A stretch of DNA of 61,710 nucleotides from Balneolaceae bacterium (GCA_017643365.1 JAEPNO010000010.1:77743-139452), one strand, 5' to 3'. Shown: positions 24,664-33,723, counted from the stretch's first letter. Program-made: numbers and translations. Notes: generated by a model from the letters alone, not told the origin.

Positions 24664-25932
24664 ATGCTCGACATAAACTTCATCAGAGAAAACGTTGAAA
24701 TCGTTAAACAAGGAATGATCGATAAAGGTGAAAAAGAACCTGGTATTGTTGATCAGGTGCTCGCCAAAGATGAAGAATGGCGTTCTTTCGTGCATAAACT
24801 GGATACTCTTCGCAGCGAAAATAATGCCAAAGCTAAGCAAATTGGTATGTTGATGGGGCAAGGGAAAAAGGAAGAAGCTCAAGCCATCATCAAAGAAACA
24901 GGGCAGTTTAAAGAAGAAGTGAAATCACTTGAAGAGAAAGAAAAAACACTTTCTGCCGAACGTGATGAGTTGTTATATAGAATTGCAAATGTGCCTCATC
25001 CAAGTGTGCCTGTCGGGCATACCGAAGAGGACAATGAAGTTTTTGCAACGTGGGGAGAGCCAAATAACGAAGAATGGAGAAAGCCCCATTGGGAAATTGT
25101 AGAGCGTTACGGTTGGGTTGATTTCGAGCGAGGAGTAAAGGTTACCGGTGCCGGATTTCCGTTTTATGTTGGACCGGTGGCACAGCTTCAACGAGCACTG
25201 ATCAATTATTTTATTAATGAAGGGAATGCAGCCGGGTTCACCGAATTACAAGCGCCCTATTTCGTAAACGAAGATTCTGCCCGAGGAACGGGGCAAATTC
25301 CTGACAAAGAGGACATGATGTACACAATTCCTCGCGACGAGTTTTTTGCAATTCCTACTGGCGAAGTTCCGGTCACTAATTTCCATCGTGATGAGATTCT
25401 GAAAGAAGAAGATCTTCCGATCAACTACGTGTGCCACACTCCATGCTGGCGACGTGAAGCCGGTTCTTATGGTAAAGATGTGCGTGGATTGAATCGACTC
25501 CACCAATTTGACAAAGTGGAGATTGTGAAGATTGTGAAGCCTGAAACTTCTTATGATGAACTTGAGAGTCTTCGCGAGCATGCCGAGAAACTACTTCAGG
25601 ATTTGGAATTGCCGTATCGAACGTTATTAATGTGCACCGGAGATATGGGCTTTACTCAAACTAAAAAGTACGATTTAGAGGTTTGGAGTCCGGGACAGCA
25701 ACGTTGGTTAGAAGTGAGCTCGTGCTCTAACTTCGAAAGTTTTCAGGCTCGACGTATGCAATTGAGATATCGAAAAGATGGTAAATCTACCGAAATGGTG
25801 CATACACTAAATGGTTCTGCCTTGGCTTTGCCGAGAATCGTATCGGCTGTTCTTGAAGCTTATCAGGAAGAGAACGGAAAAGTTCGAGTTCCGGAAGTGT
25901 TAAAGCCGTTTTTTGGAAGGGATTATTTGTAG
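24664..25932 (+). CDS. serS: Seryl-tRNA synthetase
   Basis: A 422-residue class II synthetase charging tRNA-Ser. The N-terminal coiled-coil arm for tRNA binding spans about residues 25-105 (charged, starting MLDINFIRENVEIVKQGM). Motif 2 is at CWRREAGSYGKDVRGL (about 260) and motif 3 at the C-terminus (HTLNGSALALPRIVSAVLEA). The serine and ATP site segment EVSSCSNFESFQARRM is intact. The length is normal. It stands alone, with repeats downstream. Confidence 0.96.
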   Translation: MLDINFIRENVEIVKQGMIDKGEKEPGIVDQVLAKDEEWRSFVHKLDTLRSENNAKAKQIGMLMGQGKKEEAQAIIKETGQFKEEVKSLEEKEKTLSAERDELLYRIANVPHPSVPVGHTEEDNEVFATWGEPNNEEWRKPHWEIVERYGWVDFERGVKVTGAGFPFYVGPVAQLQRALINYFINEGNAAGFTELQAPYFVNEDSARGTGQIPDKEDMMYTIPRDEFFAIPTGEVPVTNFHRDEILKEEDLPINYVCHTPCWRREAGSYGKDVRGLNRLHQFDKVEIVKIVKPETSYDELESLREHAEKLLQDLELPYRTLLMCTGDMGFTQTKKYDLEVWSPGQQRWLEVSSCSNFESFQARRMQLRYRKDGKSTEMVHTLNGSALALPRIVSAVLEAYQEENGKVRVPEVLKPFFGRDYL

Positions 25933-25936
25933 AAGT

Positions 25937-25967
25937 GAGCAATGAGCAATGAGCTATGAGCTATGAG
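25937..25967. repeat. Heptamer tandem repeat (GAGCAAT/GAGCTAT)
   Basis: Four consecutive seven-base units, GAGCAAT twice and GAGCTAT twice, then GAG, just after the serS stop codon. Between here and 26050 no gene is seen. Confidence 0.8.
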
Positions 25968-26050
25968 GGGAAAAAATAACTCTTGAGAATCTCAGACCCA
26001 GAGAATTGGAAATTAAAGAAAAATGAAGTGTGTCTTTAATGACTCCTTTT

Positions 26051-26078
26051 CTCAAAACTCAAAACTCAAGGCTCAATG
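26051..26078. repeat. Heptamer tandem repeat (CTCAAAA-type)
   Basis: Units CTCAAAA, CTCAAAA, CTCAAGG, CTCAATG. The array reaches into the last codons of the small gene at 26073. It has the same period as the array at 25937 and a roughly complementary motif (CTCA against TGAG). Confidence 0.7.
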
Positions 26079-26273
26079 CTTCTTAGCGAAGTACCAAATC
26101 GCCCAGATGATACCTACAAAGGCGAGTGCGATTCCGATTCCACCTAAAAAAGCGTAGAGTAAATAGGGGATGATCATCGAAATTACGATGGCGGCAATGG
26201 TTTTTACAGGAGCTGAAGCAACTCCCGCTGCTCCAAATAGTGAGGCGATAATTCTTCCGATTCTAGCTAGCAT
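26073..26273 (-). CDS. Small two-helix membrane protein, function unknown
   Basis: A 66-residue protein with two hydrophobic segments (about 10-35 and 38-60) around a glycine pair, and a basic end (WYFAKKH). It begins MLARIGRIIASLFG. It has good coding character: continuous hydrophobic pattern, ATG start and upstream AAGAGAAGAAT purines. It stands alone between two minus-strand spacers. It may be a stress-type small membrane protein. No family was recognised. Confidence 0.65.
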   Translation of the reverse strand: MLARIGRIIASLFGAAGVASAPVKTIAAIVISMIIPYLLYAFLGGIGIALAFVGIIWAIWYFAKKH

Positions 26274-26338
26274 ATTCTTCTCTTTGATTAGTTAACTGCG
26301 AGTGCAGTACGAGGATAATTCCGAAATGATACAGTGCT

Positions 26339-26379
26339 GAACAATTAAGAATTGTTCAATGATCAATTAAGAATGATCA
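26339..26379. repeat. Pair of short inverted repeats downstream of the lipocalin-like gene
   Basis: GAACAATTAAGAATTGTTC (26339-26357) is a perfect hairpin with eight-base arms. TGATCA flanks a second CAATTAAGAA core directly after it. No T-run follows on either strand, so termination is not assured. The shared core CAATTAAGAA suggests a local duplication. Confidence 0.5.
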
Positions 26380-26405
26380 ACTTTTATGCAGAACTAGCTC
26401 CGAAA

Positions 26406-26804
26406 TTATTGGATTCGACGATAAACTATTTCCGGTCCATCTGATGCAGCCCAACTGATTGCAAACATGTCTTCATTAACTCCCCATTGTGAACTTGTAA
26501 AGTACCCGGAAATTGAGTCAACGCGTACTAATTCATCATTTTCATAAAATTCTATAAACCCATTGGAATCGAAAATGAGCGTTTTAAATATTCCAGTTGA
26601 TTTAGGTGTTCGAACACTTGGTTTCCCATCTACCGTGAAATAATAAGTTTCTCGAACCCAATCCCATTCACCAGTAAGTAGGGTTGGGTCGTCATCGAGT
26701 TCCTCGAAGTTTATCGGCTCAGGATATTCAGTTGAGGTTACCGCTGTGCAAGAAAAAAAGGTAAAAGTGAAAGAGAGCAAAAGTGCACAAATAATTTTTT
26801 TCAT
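26406..26804 (-). CDS. Lipocalin-like lipoprotein, function unknown
   Basis: A 132-residue protein. The ATG at 26804 gives signal MKKIICALLLSFTFTFFSC with a lipobox cysteine; the seven upstream in-frame codons are rejected. The mature part begins with a GEWDWVRETYYF motif and continues with short beta strands (KTLIFDSNGFIEFYENDELV), the pattern of small lipocalin-like domains common in Bacteroidota lipoproteins. The ligand is unknown. Monocistronic by spacing. Confidence 0.7.
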   Translation of the reverse strand: MKKIICALLLSFTFTFFSCTAVTSTEYPEPINFEELDDDPTLLTGEWDWVRETYYFTVDGKPSVRTPKSTGIFKTLIFDSNGFIEFYENDELVRVDSISGYFTSSQWGVNEDMFAISWAASDGPEIVYRRIQ

Positions 26805-26907
26805 TTCAATTTTCCCGCTTATCAATTATTAAATGGAAGATTGTTCTTATAAACTGTCAACATGATTAATTGTTGTTTCGCTCATTAGAATCAATCATTA
26901 ACCAACC

Positions 26908-27897
26908 CTAAACCACCGCAAAGAACTCTTCTTCTTTGTAATTGAGCAGAATTTCGAGGATGGGATCCATGGTGTCGTATTTCATGAGTTCGAGACGGAG
27001 TTTCTTTCCATTTCTGATGCCCTTTAAATATTGGCCATAGTGCTTTTTCATGATGATGACGCCGTATCGTTCACCTTGGTGGGCAACCGATTTTCGTAGC
27101 TGTTCGGCGGTAAGTTCAAGTCGATCTTGTAGCGTCGGTTCAGGTAGCAATTCGCCCGTTTCCAGATAATGACGAGTTTGTTCAAAAATCCATGGGTTTC
27201 CGATGGCACCGCGTCCAATCATCACCCCATCCACACCGGTTTCTTCAAACATTTGCTTAGCAAGTTCCGGGGTAGTTACATCGCCATTTCCGATAATCGG
27301 GATTTCGAGTCCGGGAGTATTTTTTAGTTTCTTGAGCCATTCCCAACGTGCCTCGCCTTTGTACTTTTGTGCACGTGTTCGGGCATGCACCGTTAGCGCT
27401 TTCACACCCAGTTTTTGCAGCATCAAAGCAACTTCTTGGATTTTGATGGTGGAATCGTCCCAACCTAAGCGAGTTTTCACTGTAACCGGCTTGCTTTCTA
27501 CGGCATCAACTACCGTTCCGGCCATGCGCTCCATCATCCCCAAATCTTTTAAACAAGCGGCACCAGCGCCTTTATTCACCACTTTGTAAACAGGGCATCC
27601 AAAATTGATGTCCACCAAATCAGGATTGTTGTTCTCGGCCACCTTTGCAGCGCCATACATGGCTTCCTCTCGTCCTCCAAAAATCTGGATTCCAAGAGGG
27701 CGTTCGCTCTCAGTATAGCTCATCTTGTGCAGGGCTATATCGGAGTCGCGAATGAGTGCTTCGGAGCTAATAAATTCTGTGTAAACGATATCTGCTCCTT
27801 TTTCGCGACAAATTTGTCGGAATGGAGAATCAGAAACATCTTCCATCGGAGCGAGGAAAAGCGGTTTCTCAGGAAGTTCTATTGGGCCTATGTGCAT
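26908..27897 (-). CDS. dusB: tRNA-dihydrouridine synthase
   Basis: A 329-residue FMN enzyme reducing uridine to dihydrouridine in the tRNA D-loop. The start MHIGPIELPEKPLFLAPMEDVSD, the catalytic cysteine in DINFGCPVYKVVNKGAGAAC (about 96), TVKTRLGWDD, ALTVHARTRAQKYKGEA, IPIIGNGDVTTPE and GVMIGRGAIGNPWIF are all in place. The C-terminal helical RNA-binding domain is complete. Segment order fits DusB. It is divergent from the aldolase gene. Confidence 0.93.
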   Translation of the reverse strand: MHIGPIELPEKPLFLAPMEDVSDSPFRQICREKGADIVYTEFISSEALIRDSDIALHKMSYTESERPLGIQIFGGREEAMYGAAKVAENNNPDLVDINFGCPVYKVVNKGAGAACLKDLGMMERMAGTVVDAVESKPVTVKTRLGWDDSTIKIQEVALMLQKLGVKALTVHARTRAQKYKGEARWEWLKKLKNTPGLEIPIIGNGDVTTPELAKQMFEETGVDGVMIGRGAIGNPWIFEQTRHYLETGELLPEPTLQDRLELTAEQLRKSVAHQGERYGVIIMKKHYGQYLKGIRNGKKLRLELMKYDTMDPILEILLNYKEEEFFAVV

Positions 27898-28001
27898 GGT
27901 TCATCAAAAATTTATAAAAGATACGGATTTTGTGGCGTTTCGATAAAATAAATCACGAATTGGAGCAGAAAGGCAGTAGTAGTTCCACCGATTATCTGCT
28001 A

Positions 28002-28009
28002 TATTTTTG
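28002..28009 (+). promoter_or_regulatory. Bacteroidota-type -7 box upstream of the aldolase gene
   Basis: TATTTTTG matches TAnnTTTG and lies 31 bases before the start codon, in the 143-base spacer between dusB and the aldolase gene. Confidence 0.4.
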
Positions 28010-28040
28010 CACCAAATGATTAATCACAAATAAGAAAGAT

Positions 28041-29117
28041 ATGTCACTTGATACAGCCAAAATTGCAGAGTACTTAGGCGATGAAGCTTCAGGCCTGCTA
28101 GAGCACGAATGTAAAACAATTAGTAAAGATCGCTTAGCGTTACCATCAGCGAATTATGTAGATGAAGTATGGTACCACTCTGATCGAAATAATAGAGTGT
28201 TGGGGAATTTGCAATGGTTAATGGAAGCGGGACGTTTAGGGAAATCCGGTTACGTTTCAATTTTACCTGTTGATCAGGGAATTGAGCACTCAGGTGGCGC
28301 TTCTTTCGCAAAAAACCCGGATTACTTTGACCCGGAAAATATCGTAAAACTTGCCATTGAAGCAGGTTGTAACGGTGTTGCTTCTACTTTTGGAGCACTT
28401 CGATCTGTGTCGCGCAAGTATGCACACAAGATCCCGTTTATCGTGAAAATCAATCACAACGAGTTGCTTACTTACCCAAATACTTTCGATCAGATCATGT
28501 TTGGATCAATTGATCAAGCATATGATATGGGAGCTGCTGCAGTTGGAGCTACCATCTATTTCGGATCAGACGAATCAAATCGCCAGATTCAGGAAGTAGC
28601 GCAAGCATTTGCATATGCGCACGAATTAGGCATGGCAACCATCCTTTGGTGCTACACTCGTAATAATGCGTTCAAAGTTGATGGCGTTGATTATCACACT
28701 TCAGCTGATTTAACCGGTCAAGCTAACCACATTGGTACTACCATTGGCGCAGATATCATCAAGCAAAAGCAACCAACCAACAACGGTGGTTACAAAGCGT
28801 TGAATGCCGGCGATTCTAGCTATGGTAAACTTGATGAGCGTATTTATAGTGAACTTACTTCTGATCATCCAATCGATTTAACTCGCTACCAAGTAATCAA
28901 CTGTTTTGCAGGCCGCGCAGGTTTGATCAACTCAGGTGGAGCATCCGGTTCAAACGATTTTGCGGACGCAGTAAAAACTGCAGTAATCAACAAACGTGCC
29001 GGTGGCATGGGCTTGATTAGCGGTAGAAAAGCGTTTCAACGTCCACTTGCTGAAGGCGTTAAGCTTTTAAATACCATTCAAGACGTTTATTTGAATGATG
29101 ATGTAACGATTGCGTAA
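28041..29117 (+). CDS. fbaB: Class I fructose-bisphosphate aldolase (DhnA/FbaB type)
   Basis: A 358-residue Schiff-base aldolase splitting fructose 1,6-bisphosphate in glycolysis and gluconeogenesis. Family segments are [18 protein letters not shown], the lysine strand [41 protein letters not shown] and the phosphate loop region [15 protein letters not shown]. The length is in range. It is monocistronic with a -7 box before it and a strong terminator after it. Biased codon use suggests high expression. Confidence 0.92.
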   Translation: MSLDTAKIAEYLGDEASGLLEHECKTISKDRLALPSANYVDEVWYHSDRNNRVLGNLQWLMEAGRLGKSGYVSILPVDQGIEHSGGASFAKNPDYFDPENIVKLAIEAGCNGVASTFGALRSVSRKYAHKIPFIVKINHNELLTYPNTFDQIMFGSIDQAYDMGAAAVGATIYFGSDESNRQIQEVAQAFAYAHELGMATILWCYTRNNAFKVDGVDYHTSADLTGQANHIGTTIGADIIKQKQPTNNGGYKALNAGDSSYGKLDERIYSELTSDHPIDLTRYQVINCFAGRAGLINSGGASGSNDFADAVKTAVINKRAGGMGLISGRKAFQRPLAEGVKLLNTIQDVYLNDDVTIA

Positions 29118-29138
29118 ATTCGCATCGAAACGAAAATG

Positions 29139-29166
29139 AAGCCACGCACGTCGTGGCTTTTTTTTT
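29139..29166 (+). terminator. Rho-independent terminator after the aldolase gene
   Basis: AAGCCACG pairs with CGTGGCTT around a five-base loop, followed by eight T. Confidence 0.9.
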
Positions 29167-29173
29167 ATATTTG
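29166..29173 (+). promoter_or_regulatory. -7 box directly after the terminator
   Basis: TATATTTG fits TAnnTTTG exactly and starts at the end of the terminator T-run, 18 bases before the TTG start at 29191. The leader would be only about ten bases. Confidence 0.4.
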
Positions 29174-29190
29174 ATTTCCATTTCTCGCCA

Positions 29191-30264
29191 TTGAGTACAG
29201 ACGGAATAAACATACAACAGCCCAAAAGCTTTATATCCAAAAGGTATATCGCGCTCTCCCTCTCGTTAAGTTTACTTACGATGGCAGGGGTGATTTACTA
29301 TACCTACACGCCGGGCATTTTAACTCACTTGGCGCCAAAGCGAATGCCGGGCTTGTTTATTGCTTTAGTAGTTTCATTTTTACGAGTGTGGGCTACCGCG
29401 GCTAAATTCAGAGTTCTTTCGGAGCGAACCGTTAGCTGGCTGGGTGCTTTTCGCATCACACTAACCTGGGATTTCACCTCTGCTGTTACCCCTTCAACAA
29501 TCGGTGGCGCGCCCATGGCTACATACGCCATGACTAAAGAAGGACTTAAACTCGGCGAAGCAACCGCTATCATTTTATACAGTGTGCTACTCGATCAGAT
29601 TTGGTTTGCGCTGGCCATTCCCATTTTATTGATTTCTGGAATTTACTTTGAAGTTGTTCCTCCGCAGGCCGGGATGATCGGCGAAGCTTCGATGATTATT
29701 CTCTACATATTTCTGTTAAGTTACGCCGGTTTGTTGGCTTATGGCGTGTTAGTGAATCCTGCTGCTATAAAAAAAGTAGTGAAGTTTGTATTCCGACTTC
29801 CACTTCTTAATCGATGGGAAGAAAAGATAAATGCCGAAGCGGAGAATTTGGAGAGTTACGCGCATCAGTTACGCAAAAAACCATTTTCATTCCTGTTGAA
29901 GGCGTTTTTGTATTCCACTAGTTCATGGATTTGCCGGATTGCGTTGCCAACAATTGTGATCCTGAGCTTACTCCCTGCACCAGAAATCTTATCGCTGCTA
30001 CGTAGTTTGGCGATGAATCTTACTTTCCTTGTGGTTCCAACTCCCGGTGGCAGTGGTGGGGTAGAAGGTTTATTTGTGCTATTTCAAGGACCGCTTTTAT
30101 TTATGTCGCCATCCGAAATTGCCATGGAAGTGCGTGAGTCGTTTATCGGGTTATCTCTGTTTTTATGGCGCGTGATTAGCTATTACATCGCAATTGGCGT
30201 TGGGCTGGCAGCTACTACCTTTTACATCAATAAGCAGGTGGAAGAAATTCAACAGAAGGATTGA
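29191..30264 (+). CDS. UPF0104 (LPG synthase TM/AglD-like) membrane protein
   Basis: A 357-residue inner-membrane protein with about eight hydrophobic helices. Family motifs include WDFTSAVTPSTIGGAPMATY (about 93), ATAIILYSVLLDQIWF and the late VVPTPGGSGGVEGLF. Members resemble the flippase half of lysyl-phosphatidylglycerol synthase and are thought to move lipids or lipid-linked intermediates. The only start that keeps the first helix is TTG at 29191. The stop overlaps the radA start (TGATG), so the two are coupled. Confidence 0.85.
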   Translation: MSTDGINIQQPKSFISKRYIALSLSLSLLTMAGVIYYTYTPGILTHLAPKRMPGLFIALVVSFLRVWATAAKFRVLSERTVSWLGAFRITLTWDFTSAVTPSTIGGAPMATYAMTKEGLKLGEATAIILYSVLLDQIWFALAIPILLISGIYFEVVPPQAGMIGEASMIILYIFLLSYAGLLAYGVLVNPAAIKKVVKFVFRLPLLNRWEEKINAEAENLESYAHQLRKKPFSFLLKAFLYSTSSWICRIALPTIVILSLLPAPEILSLLRSLAMNLTFLVVPTPGGSGGVEGLFVLFQGPLLFMSPSEIAMEVRESFIGLSLFLWRVISYYIAIGVGLAATTFYINKQVEEIQQKD

Positions 30265-31613
30265 TGGCAAAGACAAAAATTCAATTCGAATGCTCATCCT
30301 GCGGAAATACTTCCCCAAAATGGTTGGGAAGTTGTCCTAGTTGTGGCGAGTGGAACACCTATTTGGAAGTAACCACTGCCAAAAAAGAAGTGGAGCATAA
30401 AGCTAAAGTAGCCGGTATTGAAGCGGCAGGTGCTCCTAAGAAATTAGGAGATGTCGAGACATCTGAAAAATCCCGTTTTCTTAGCAATATATCAGAATTT
30501 GACCGCGTGCTTGGCGGTGGATTTCTGCCCGGTGCCTATATTTTGATTGGTGGTGAGCCGGGAGTGGGAAAGAGTACACTCACGCTGCAAATCGCGAAAT
30601 CGAATCCCGATTTAAAAATTCTGTACTGTGCCGGCGAGGAATCAGCAGGACAAATAAAACAACGAGCGCAACGGCTGGGAGTGCAATCCGAAAACCTGTT
30701 GATTTACAACGAAACGCAGGTGAATCTCATCATTGAAGAAGCCCAAAAAGTTGATCCGGATTTATTGATTGTCGACTCTATCCAGACTGTATATCGAACT
30801 GAGTTATCGAGTATGCCGGGATCCATTCAACAAGTGAAAGAATGTGCGGCTTTGTTCCAGCAAGTTGCCAAAAAGAAGAACATCACTACGCTGGTGATCG
30901 GGCACGTAACCAAAGAAGGAGATATTGCAGGACCTCGTGTACTCGAGCACATGGTTGACACTGTTCTTCAATTCGAAGGAGATAAAAACTACACTTATCG
31001 ACTTCTAAGATCTCTAAAAAACAGATTCGGTCCGGCGCAGGAAGTGGGCGTTTTCGAAATGTTCGAACATGGACTTCGGGAAGTTTCTAATCCATCTGAA
31101 CTGTTTTTATCGGATAAAACAGAAGGTGTGAGTGGTAATGCCATTGTCTGCACGATGGAAGGCTCCAGACCTCTGTTAATCGAAGTTCAGGCCTTGGCTA
31201 CGCCCACAAGTTTCGGAACGCCCCAACGAACAGCCAATGGTTTCGATCGGAATCGATTGCTGTTATTATTGGCAGTGCTTGAAAAACGTGCCGGTTTCAG
31301 TTTTGCGAATCAAGATGTGTATTTGAATGTGGCCGGTGGTTTTCGGCTCAGCGATCCTGCCGGTGATTTAGGCGTTTGTTGTGCGCTAGTTTCTAGCTTA
31401 ATTGATCGAGCCATTGATCAACGAGTAGCATTTGTGGGCGAAGTGGGATTGGCAGGAGAAGTTCGAACGGTGCCGCATATCGAGCAGAGAATTAAAGAAG
31501 CTGCGAAATTAGGGTTTTCACAAAGTATATCGCCAATTTCGAAAAGTGGAGTGGGGATTCGCTACTTACGTGATGCCATAAAAAAAGCCCTCCCGATGAA
31601 TCGAGAAGGCTGA
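30264..31613 (+). CDS. radA: DNA repair protein RadA
   Basis: A 449-residue RecA-like motor for branch migration in recombinational repair. It has an N-terminal four-cysteine zinc finger (CSSCGNTSPKWLGSCPSC, residues 9-26), Walker A GGEPGVGKST (about 96), the RadA-specific KNRFG motif (about 251), and a C-terminal Lon-type domain (VYLNVAGGFRLSDPAGDLGV). The ATG at 30264 overlaps the upstream stop codon. The last codons form the terminator of the convergent rpsU gene. Confidence 0.95.
   Translation: MAKTKIQFECSSCGNTSPKWLGSCPSCGEWNTYLEVTTAKKEVEHKAKVAGIEAAGAPKKLGDVETSEKSRFLSNISEFDRVLGGGFLPGAYILIGGEPGVGKSTLTLQIAKSNPDLKILYCAGEESAGQIKQRAQRLGVQSENLLIYNETQVNLIIEEAQKVDPDLLIVDSIQTVYRTELSSMPGSIQQVKECAALFQQVAKKKNITTLVIGHVTKEGDIAGPRVLEHMVDTVLQFEGDKNYTYRLLRSLKNRFGPAQEVGVFEMFEHGLREVSNPSELFLSDKTEGVSGNAIVCTMEGSRPLLIEVQALATPTSFGTPQRTANGFDRNRLLLLLAVLEKRAGFSFANQDVYLNVAGGFRLSDPAGDLGVCCALVSSLIDRAIDQRVAFVGEVGLAGEVRTVPHIEQRIKEAAKLGFSQSISPISKSGVGIRYLRDAIKKALPMNREG
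31580..31611 (-). terminator. rpsU terminator embedded in the radA coding end
   Basis: Read on the minus strand, AGCCTTCTCGA pairs with TCGGGAGGGCT around TTCA (eleven pairs, three of them G-T), followed by a run of T. All of it lies within the final codons of radA, so the sequence serves both the protein end and transcript termination of rpsU. Confidence 0.8.
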
Positions 31614-31630
31614 ATTCGTGAAACAACGAA

Positions 31631-31825
31631 TTAGTAATTGTCGCGCTGACGGCGACGTTGTTCGCGTACGGCTTTTTTCATAGCCTCTCGCTTCAAAATA
31701 GATGGCTTTGTAAACTGTTGACGATCCTTGTATTCATTCAAGATTCGTGAACGAGTCACCATTTTTTTGAAACGATTGATTGCGCGTTCAACACTTTCGT
31801 TGTCTTTAACTTCAACGCCTAGCAT
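31631..31825 (-). CDS. rpsU: Ribosomal protein bS21
   Basis: A 64-residue small-subunit protein, MLGVEVKDNESVERAINRFK, with the basic C-terminal tail REAMKKAVREQRRRQRDNY. Length and pattern are typical. It is convergent with radA, 17 bases apart. Confidence 0.95.
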   Translation of the reverse strand: MLGVEVKDNESVERAINRFKKMVTRSRILNEYKDRQQFTKPSILKREAMKKAVREQRRRQRDNY

Positions 31826-31911
31826 TGGAGTCTCACATCCTTTCGTTTATTTTTTGTTTCCCATTATTGGGAGCACTAAATATAAGAATTTTGAGGAAGA
31901 ATTGATAGAGG

Positions 31912-31939
31912 GGTTACTGGTTGCTGGTTGCTGGTTATT
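31912..31939. repeat. Heptamer tandem repeat (GGTTGCT-type)
   Basis: Four seven-base units: GGTTACT, GGTTGCT, GGTTGCT, GGTTATT. It lies in the spacer between rpsU and the GxxExxY gene. It is the third heptamer array in the window, with a motif unlike the two near 26 kb. Confidence 0.75.
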
Positions 31940-31990
31940 GACGTAGCTAATTTTAAGTCTTTGTTTTTAGAACATGATTTATTTGATTGA

Positions 31991-32431
31991 ATGATTAGTA
32001 AGATGAAAAATCAATACAAATATTCTGATCTGACCGGAAGCATAATTAAGGCTGCAATGACTGTGCATTCAACACTTGGAAATGGTTTTCAGGAGGTTAT
32101 TTATCAACGCGCACTTCAAATAGAATTAAAAGATGTTGGTTTGTCGTTTGTTAGAGAACAAGAAATGCCGGTTTATTACAAAAATATTCCGATCGGCAAG
32201 CGTAGAGTAGACTTTTTTGGTGAAGATAAAATCGCCTTAGAAATTAAAGCCGTTTTAGAACTGCAAGACGTACATATTGCACAAGCAATCAATTATTTAG
32301 AAGCTTTTGATCTAGAGGTTGGTCTATTGATAAATTTTGGTTCAAGAAGCCTTCAATTCAAACGCGTATATAACAAGTCTTTCAAGCAAAAGGCTCAAGG
32401 TAATCCGCTTACAAAACGAACAAGTAACTAA
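31991..32431 (+). CDS. GxxExxY-family protein
   Basis: A 146-residue protein; ATGs at 31991 and 32003 are both possible. The family motif GNGFQEVIYQRAL (about 34) is followed by a PD-(D/E)XK-like pattern: GKRRVDFFGEDKIALEIKAV. Those acidic and lysine residues suggest a nuclease fold, but activity of this family is unproven. These genes often sit alone at variable spots such as rRNA loci and beside repeats, as here next to a heptamer array. Confidence 0.85.
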   Translation: MISKMKNQYKYSDLTGSIIKAAMTVHSTLGNGFQEVIYQRALQIELKDVGLSFVREQEMPVYYKNIPIGKRRVDFFGEDKIALEIKAVLELQDVHIAQAINYLEAFDLEVGLLINFGSRSLQFKRVYNKSFKQKAQGNPLTKRTSN

Positions 32432-32457
32432 TCTTGATCATCAGTTAATCAGATTAA

Positions 32458-33291
32458 TCATAGTAAGCCGTTCACATAATAACTCTCATCAACAAGTTCC
32501 GAGCGTACTCCTAGCCCAAATAGGGCGTAATCATATTTTGCGGGATCTTCAGGGTCCAGCACACGGAGTTTTCCCATAAGCTCTAGCACCGATTTCCAAT
32601 CATTTTGATGACGGGATAAGATTCCCAATGCTCGAGCTTGACGTGCAACGTGAACATCGAGCGGGACTTTCAATTCGGATGCAGGCATAAACGACATCGT
32701 GCCTAAATCCACTTCACTTTTTCGAATGCACCACCGCAGATACATATACAAGCGTTTTGCTGAGCTATTCTTGTCTGGGTTCGCGATGTGTTTTCGAGAT
32801 CGTTGAGGAGTTTCGGGGTAGAATTCAAAAAATCGTTGATGAAACACAGCCATTAATTCGCGTTGTTCCCTTTTGGCTTGCTGGTAACAATCCGACCAAA
32901 ATCCTTCAAAGGAACCAAACTCAGAGGCCGCTTTTTTGATTGCCTTAATCATCCAATAAATATCTTCCGATTTAAACGTCCGGTGCTTGAAACCATCGAG
33001 TGCGTCGGCATCGGAATCAGAAAAATTAGTGATGAATTCAGCAGGTCTATAGTTCATTCTGTTTAATAAATCGTCAACCTTCGCAATCACAATATCACGC
33101 CGACCCCAGGCCATAATAGCTGCAAAAAACCCGGCTAACTCCTGATCATTCTTGTCCTCAAAAGCATGCATGAACTGTATAGGATCCGATTCTATATAGC
33201 TCGGCACTTCAACCTGCTCCACGATAGAATCTAGGTACGGTTTTAATTCCAGTAGCTTCTTTTTGGAAAGTTTTTTGAGCTTTTTCGGCAT
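32458..33291 (-). CDS. TIGR02757-family protein
   Basis: A 277-residue protein with recognisable family segments: FAAIMAWGRRDIVIAKVDDLL, KHRTFKSEDIYWMIKAIK, AKRLYMYLRWCIRKSEVDLG and a C-terminal KYDYALFGLGVRSE. It is helical and soluble, with a basic N-terminus (MPKKLKKLSKKKLLELK). A distant relation to helix-hairpin-helix DNA glycosylases has been suggested for such proteins from the GxG pattern near the end. The function is not known. Confidence 0.85.
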   Translation of the reverse strand: MPKKLKKLSKKKLLELKPYLDSIVEQVEVPSYIESDPIQFMHAFEDKNDQELAGFFAAIMAWGRRDIVIAKVDDLLNRMNYRPAEFITNFSDSDADALDGFKHRTFKSEDIYWMIKAIKKAASEFGSFEGFWSDCYQQAKREQRELMAVFHQRFFEFYPETPQRSRKHIANPDKNSSAKRLYMYLRWCIRKSEVDLGTMSFMPASELKVPLDVHVARQARALGILSRHQNDWKSVLELMGKLRVLDPEDPAKYDYALFGLGVRSELVDESYYVNGLL

Positions 33292-33321
33292 TTTTATTTC
33301 AAATAATTAGGCAATTAGAAA

Positions 33322-33723
33322 CTATTTTGAGACCAATTCCCAGAATTGACGAGGAGTCAGAATCTTCGGCTTTTTTATCTGATCAGTTAGTACCAAAAGA
33401 TCCTTGTCTCCGGTAATCAAAATATCTGCATTTGAGTTAATTGCTGACTGCAACACCCAACGATCATCTTCATCCCTGTCCTGTATCTCTGATTTGGTAT
33501 CAGGCATTGGTTCAATACTGTGCTGCCGAAGTAGGTTTTCTGCATCCAATACAATGCTTTCATGTACTTTCAATTTTTTTAACAGTACCCGTCTAAGTTC
33601 AGCTAAAACAAATTCACCAATTATTAATTCGTGATCTGCTAAAATTAATTGAAATATATCAGCACTTAAACCACGAGTCGCAAATGCGCTTACCAAAAAG
33701 TTTGTGTCTGCAAAAACTTTCAC
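33322..33723 (-). CDS. PIN-domain ribonuclease toxin
   Basis: A 133-residue PIN protein with acidic catalytic residues in MKVFADTNFLVSAF (aspartate 6), ELRRVLL, RDEDDRWVLQSA and ITGDKDLLVL. PIN toxins cleave RNA when freed from their antitoxin. The start is GTG at 33723 and overlaps the antitoxin stop by four bases (GTGA), the usual coupling. Confidence 0.88.
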   Translation of the reverse strand: MKVFADTNFLVSAFATRGLSADIFQLILADHELIIGEFVLAELRRVLLKKLKVHESIVLDAENLLRQHSIEPMPDTKSEIQDRDEDDRWVLQSAINSNADILITGDKDLLVLTDQIKKPKILTPRQFWELVSK

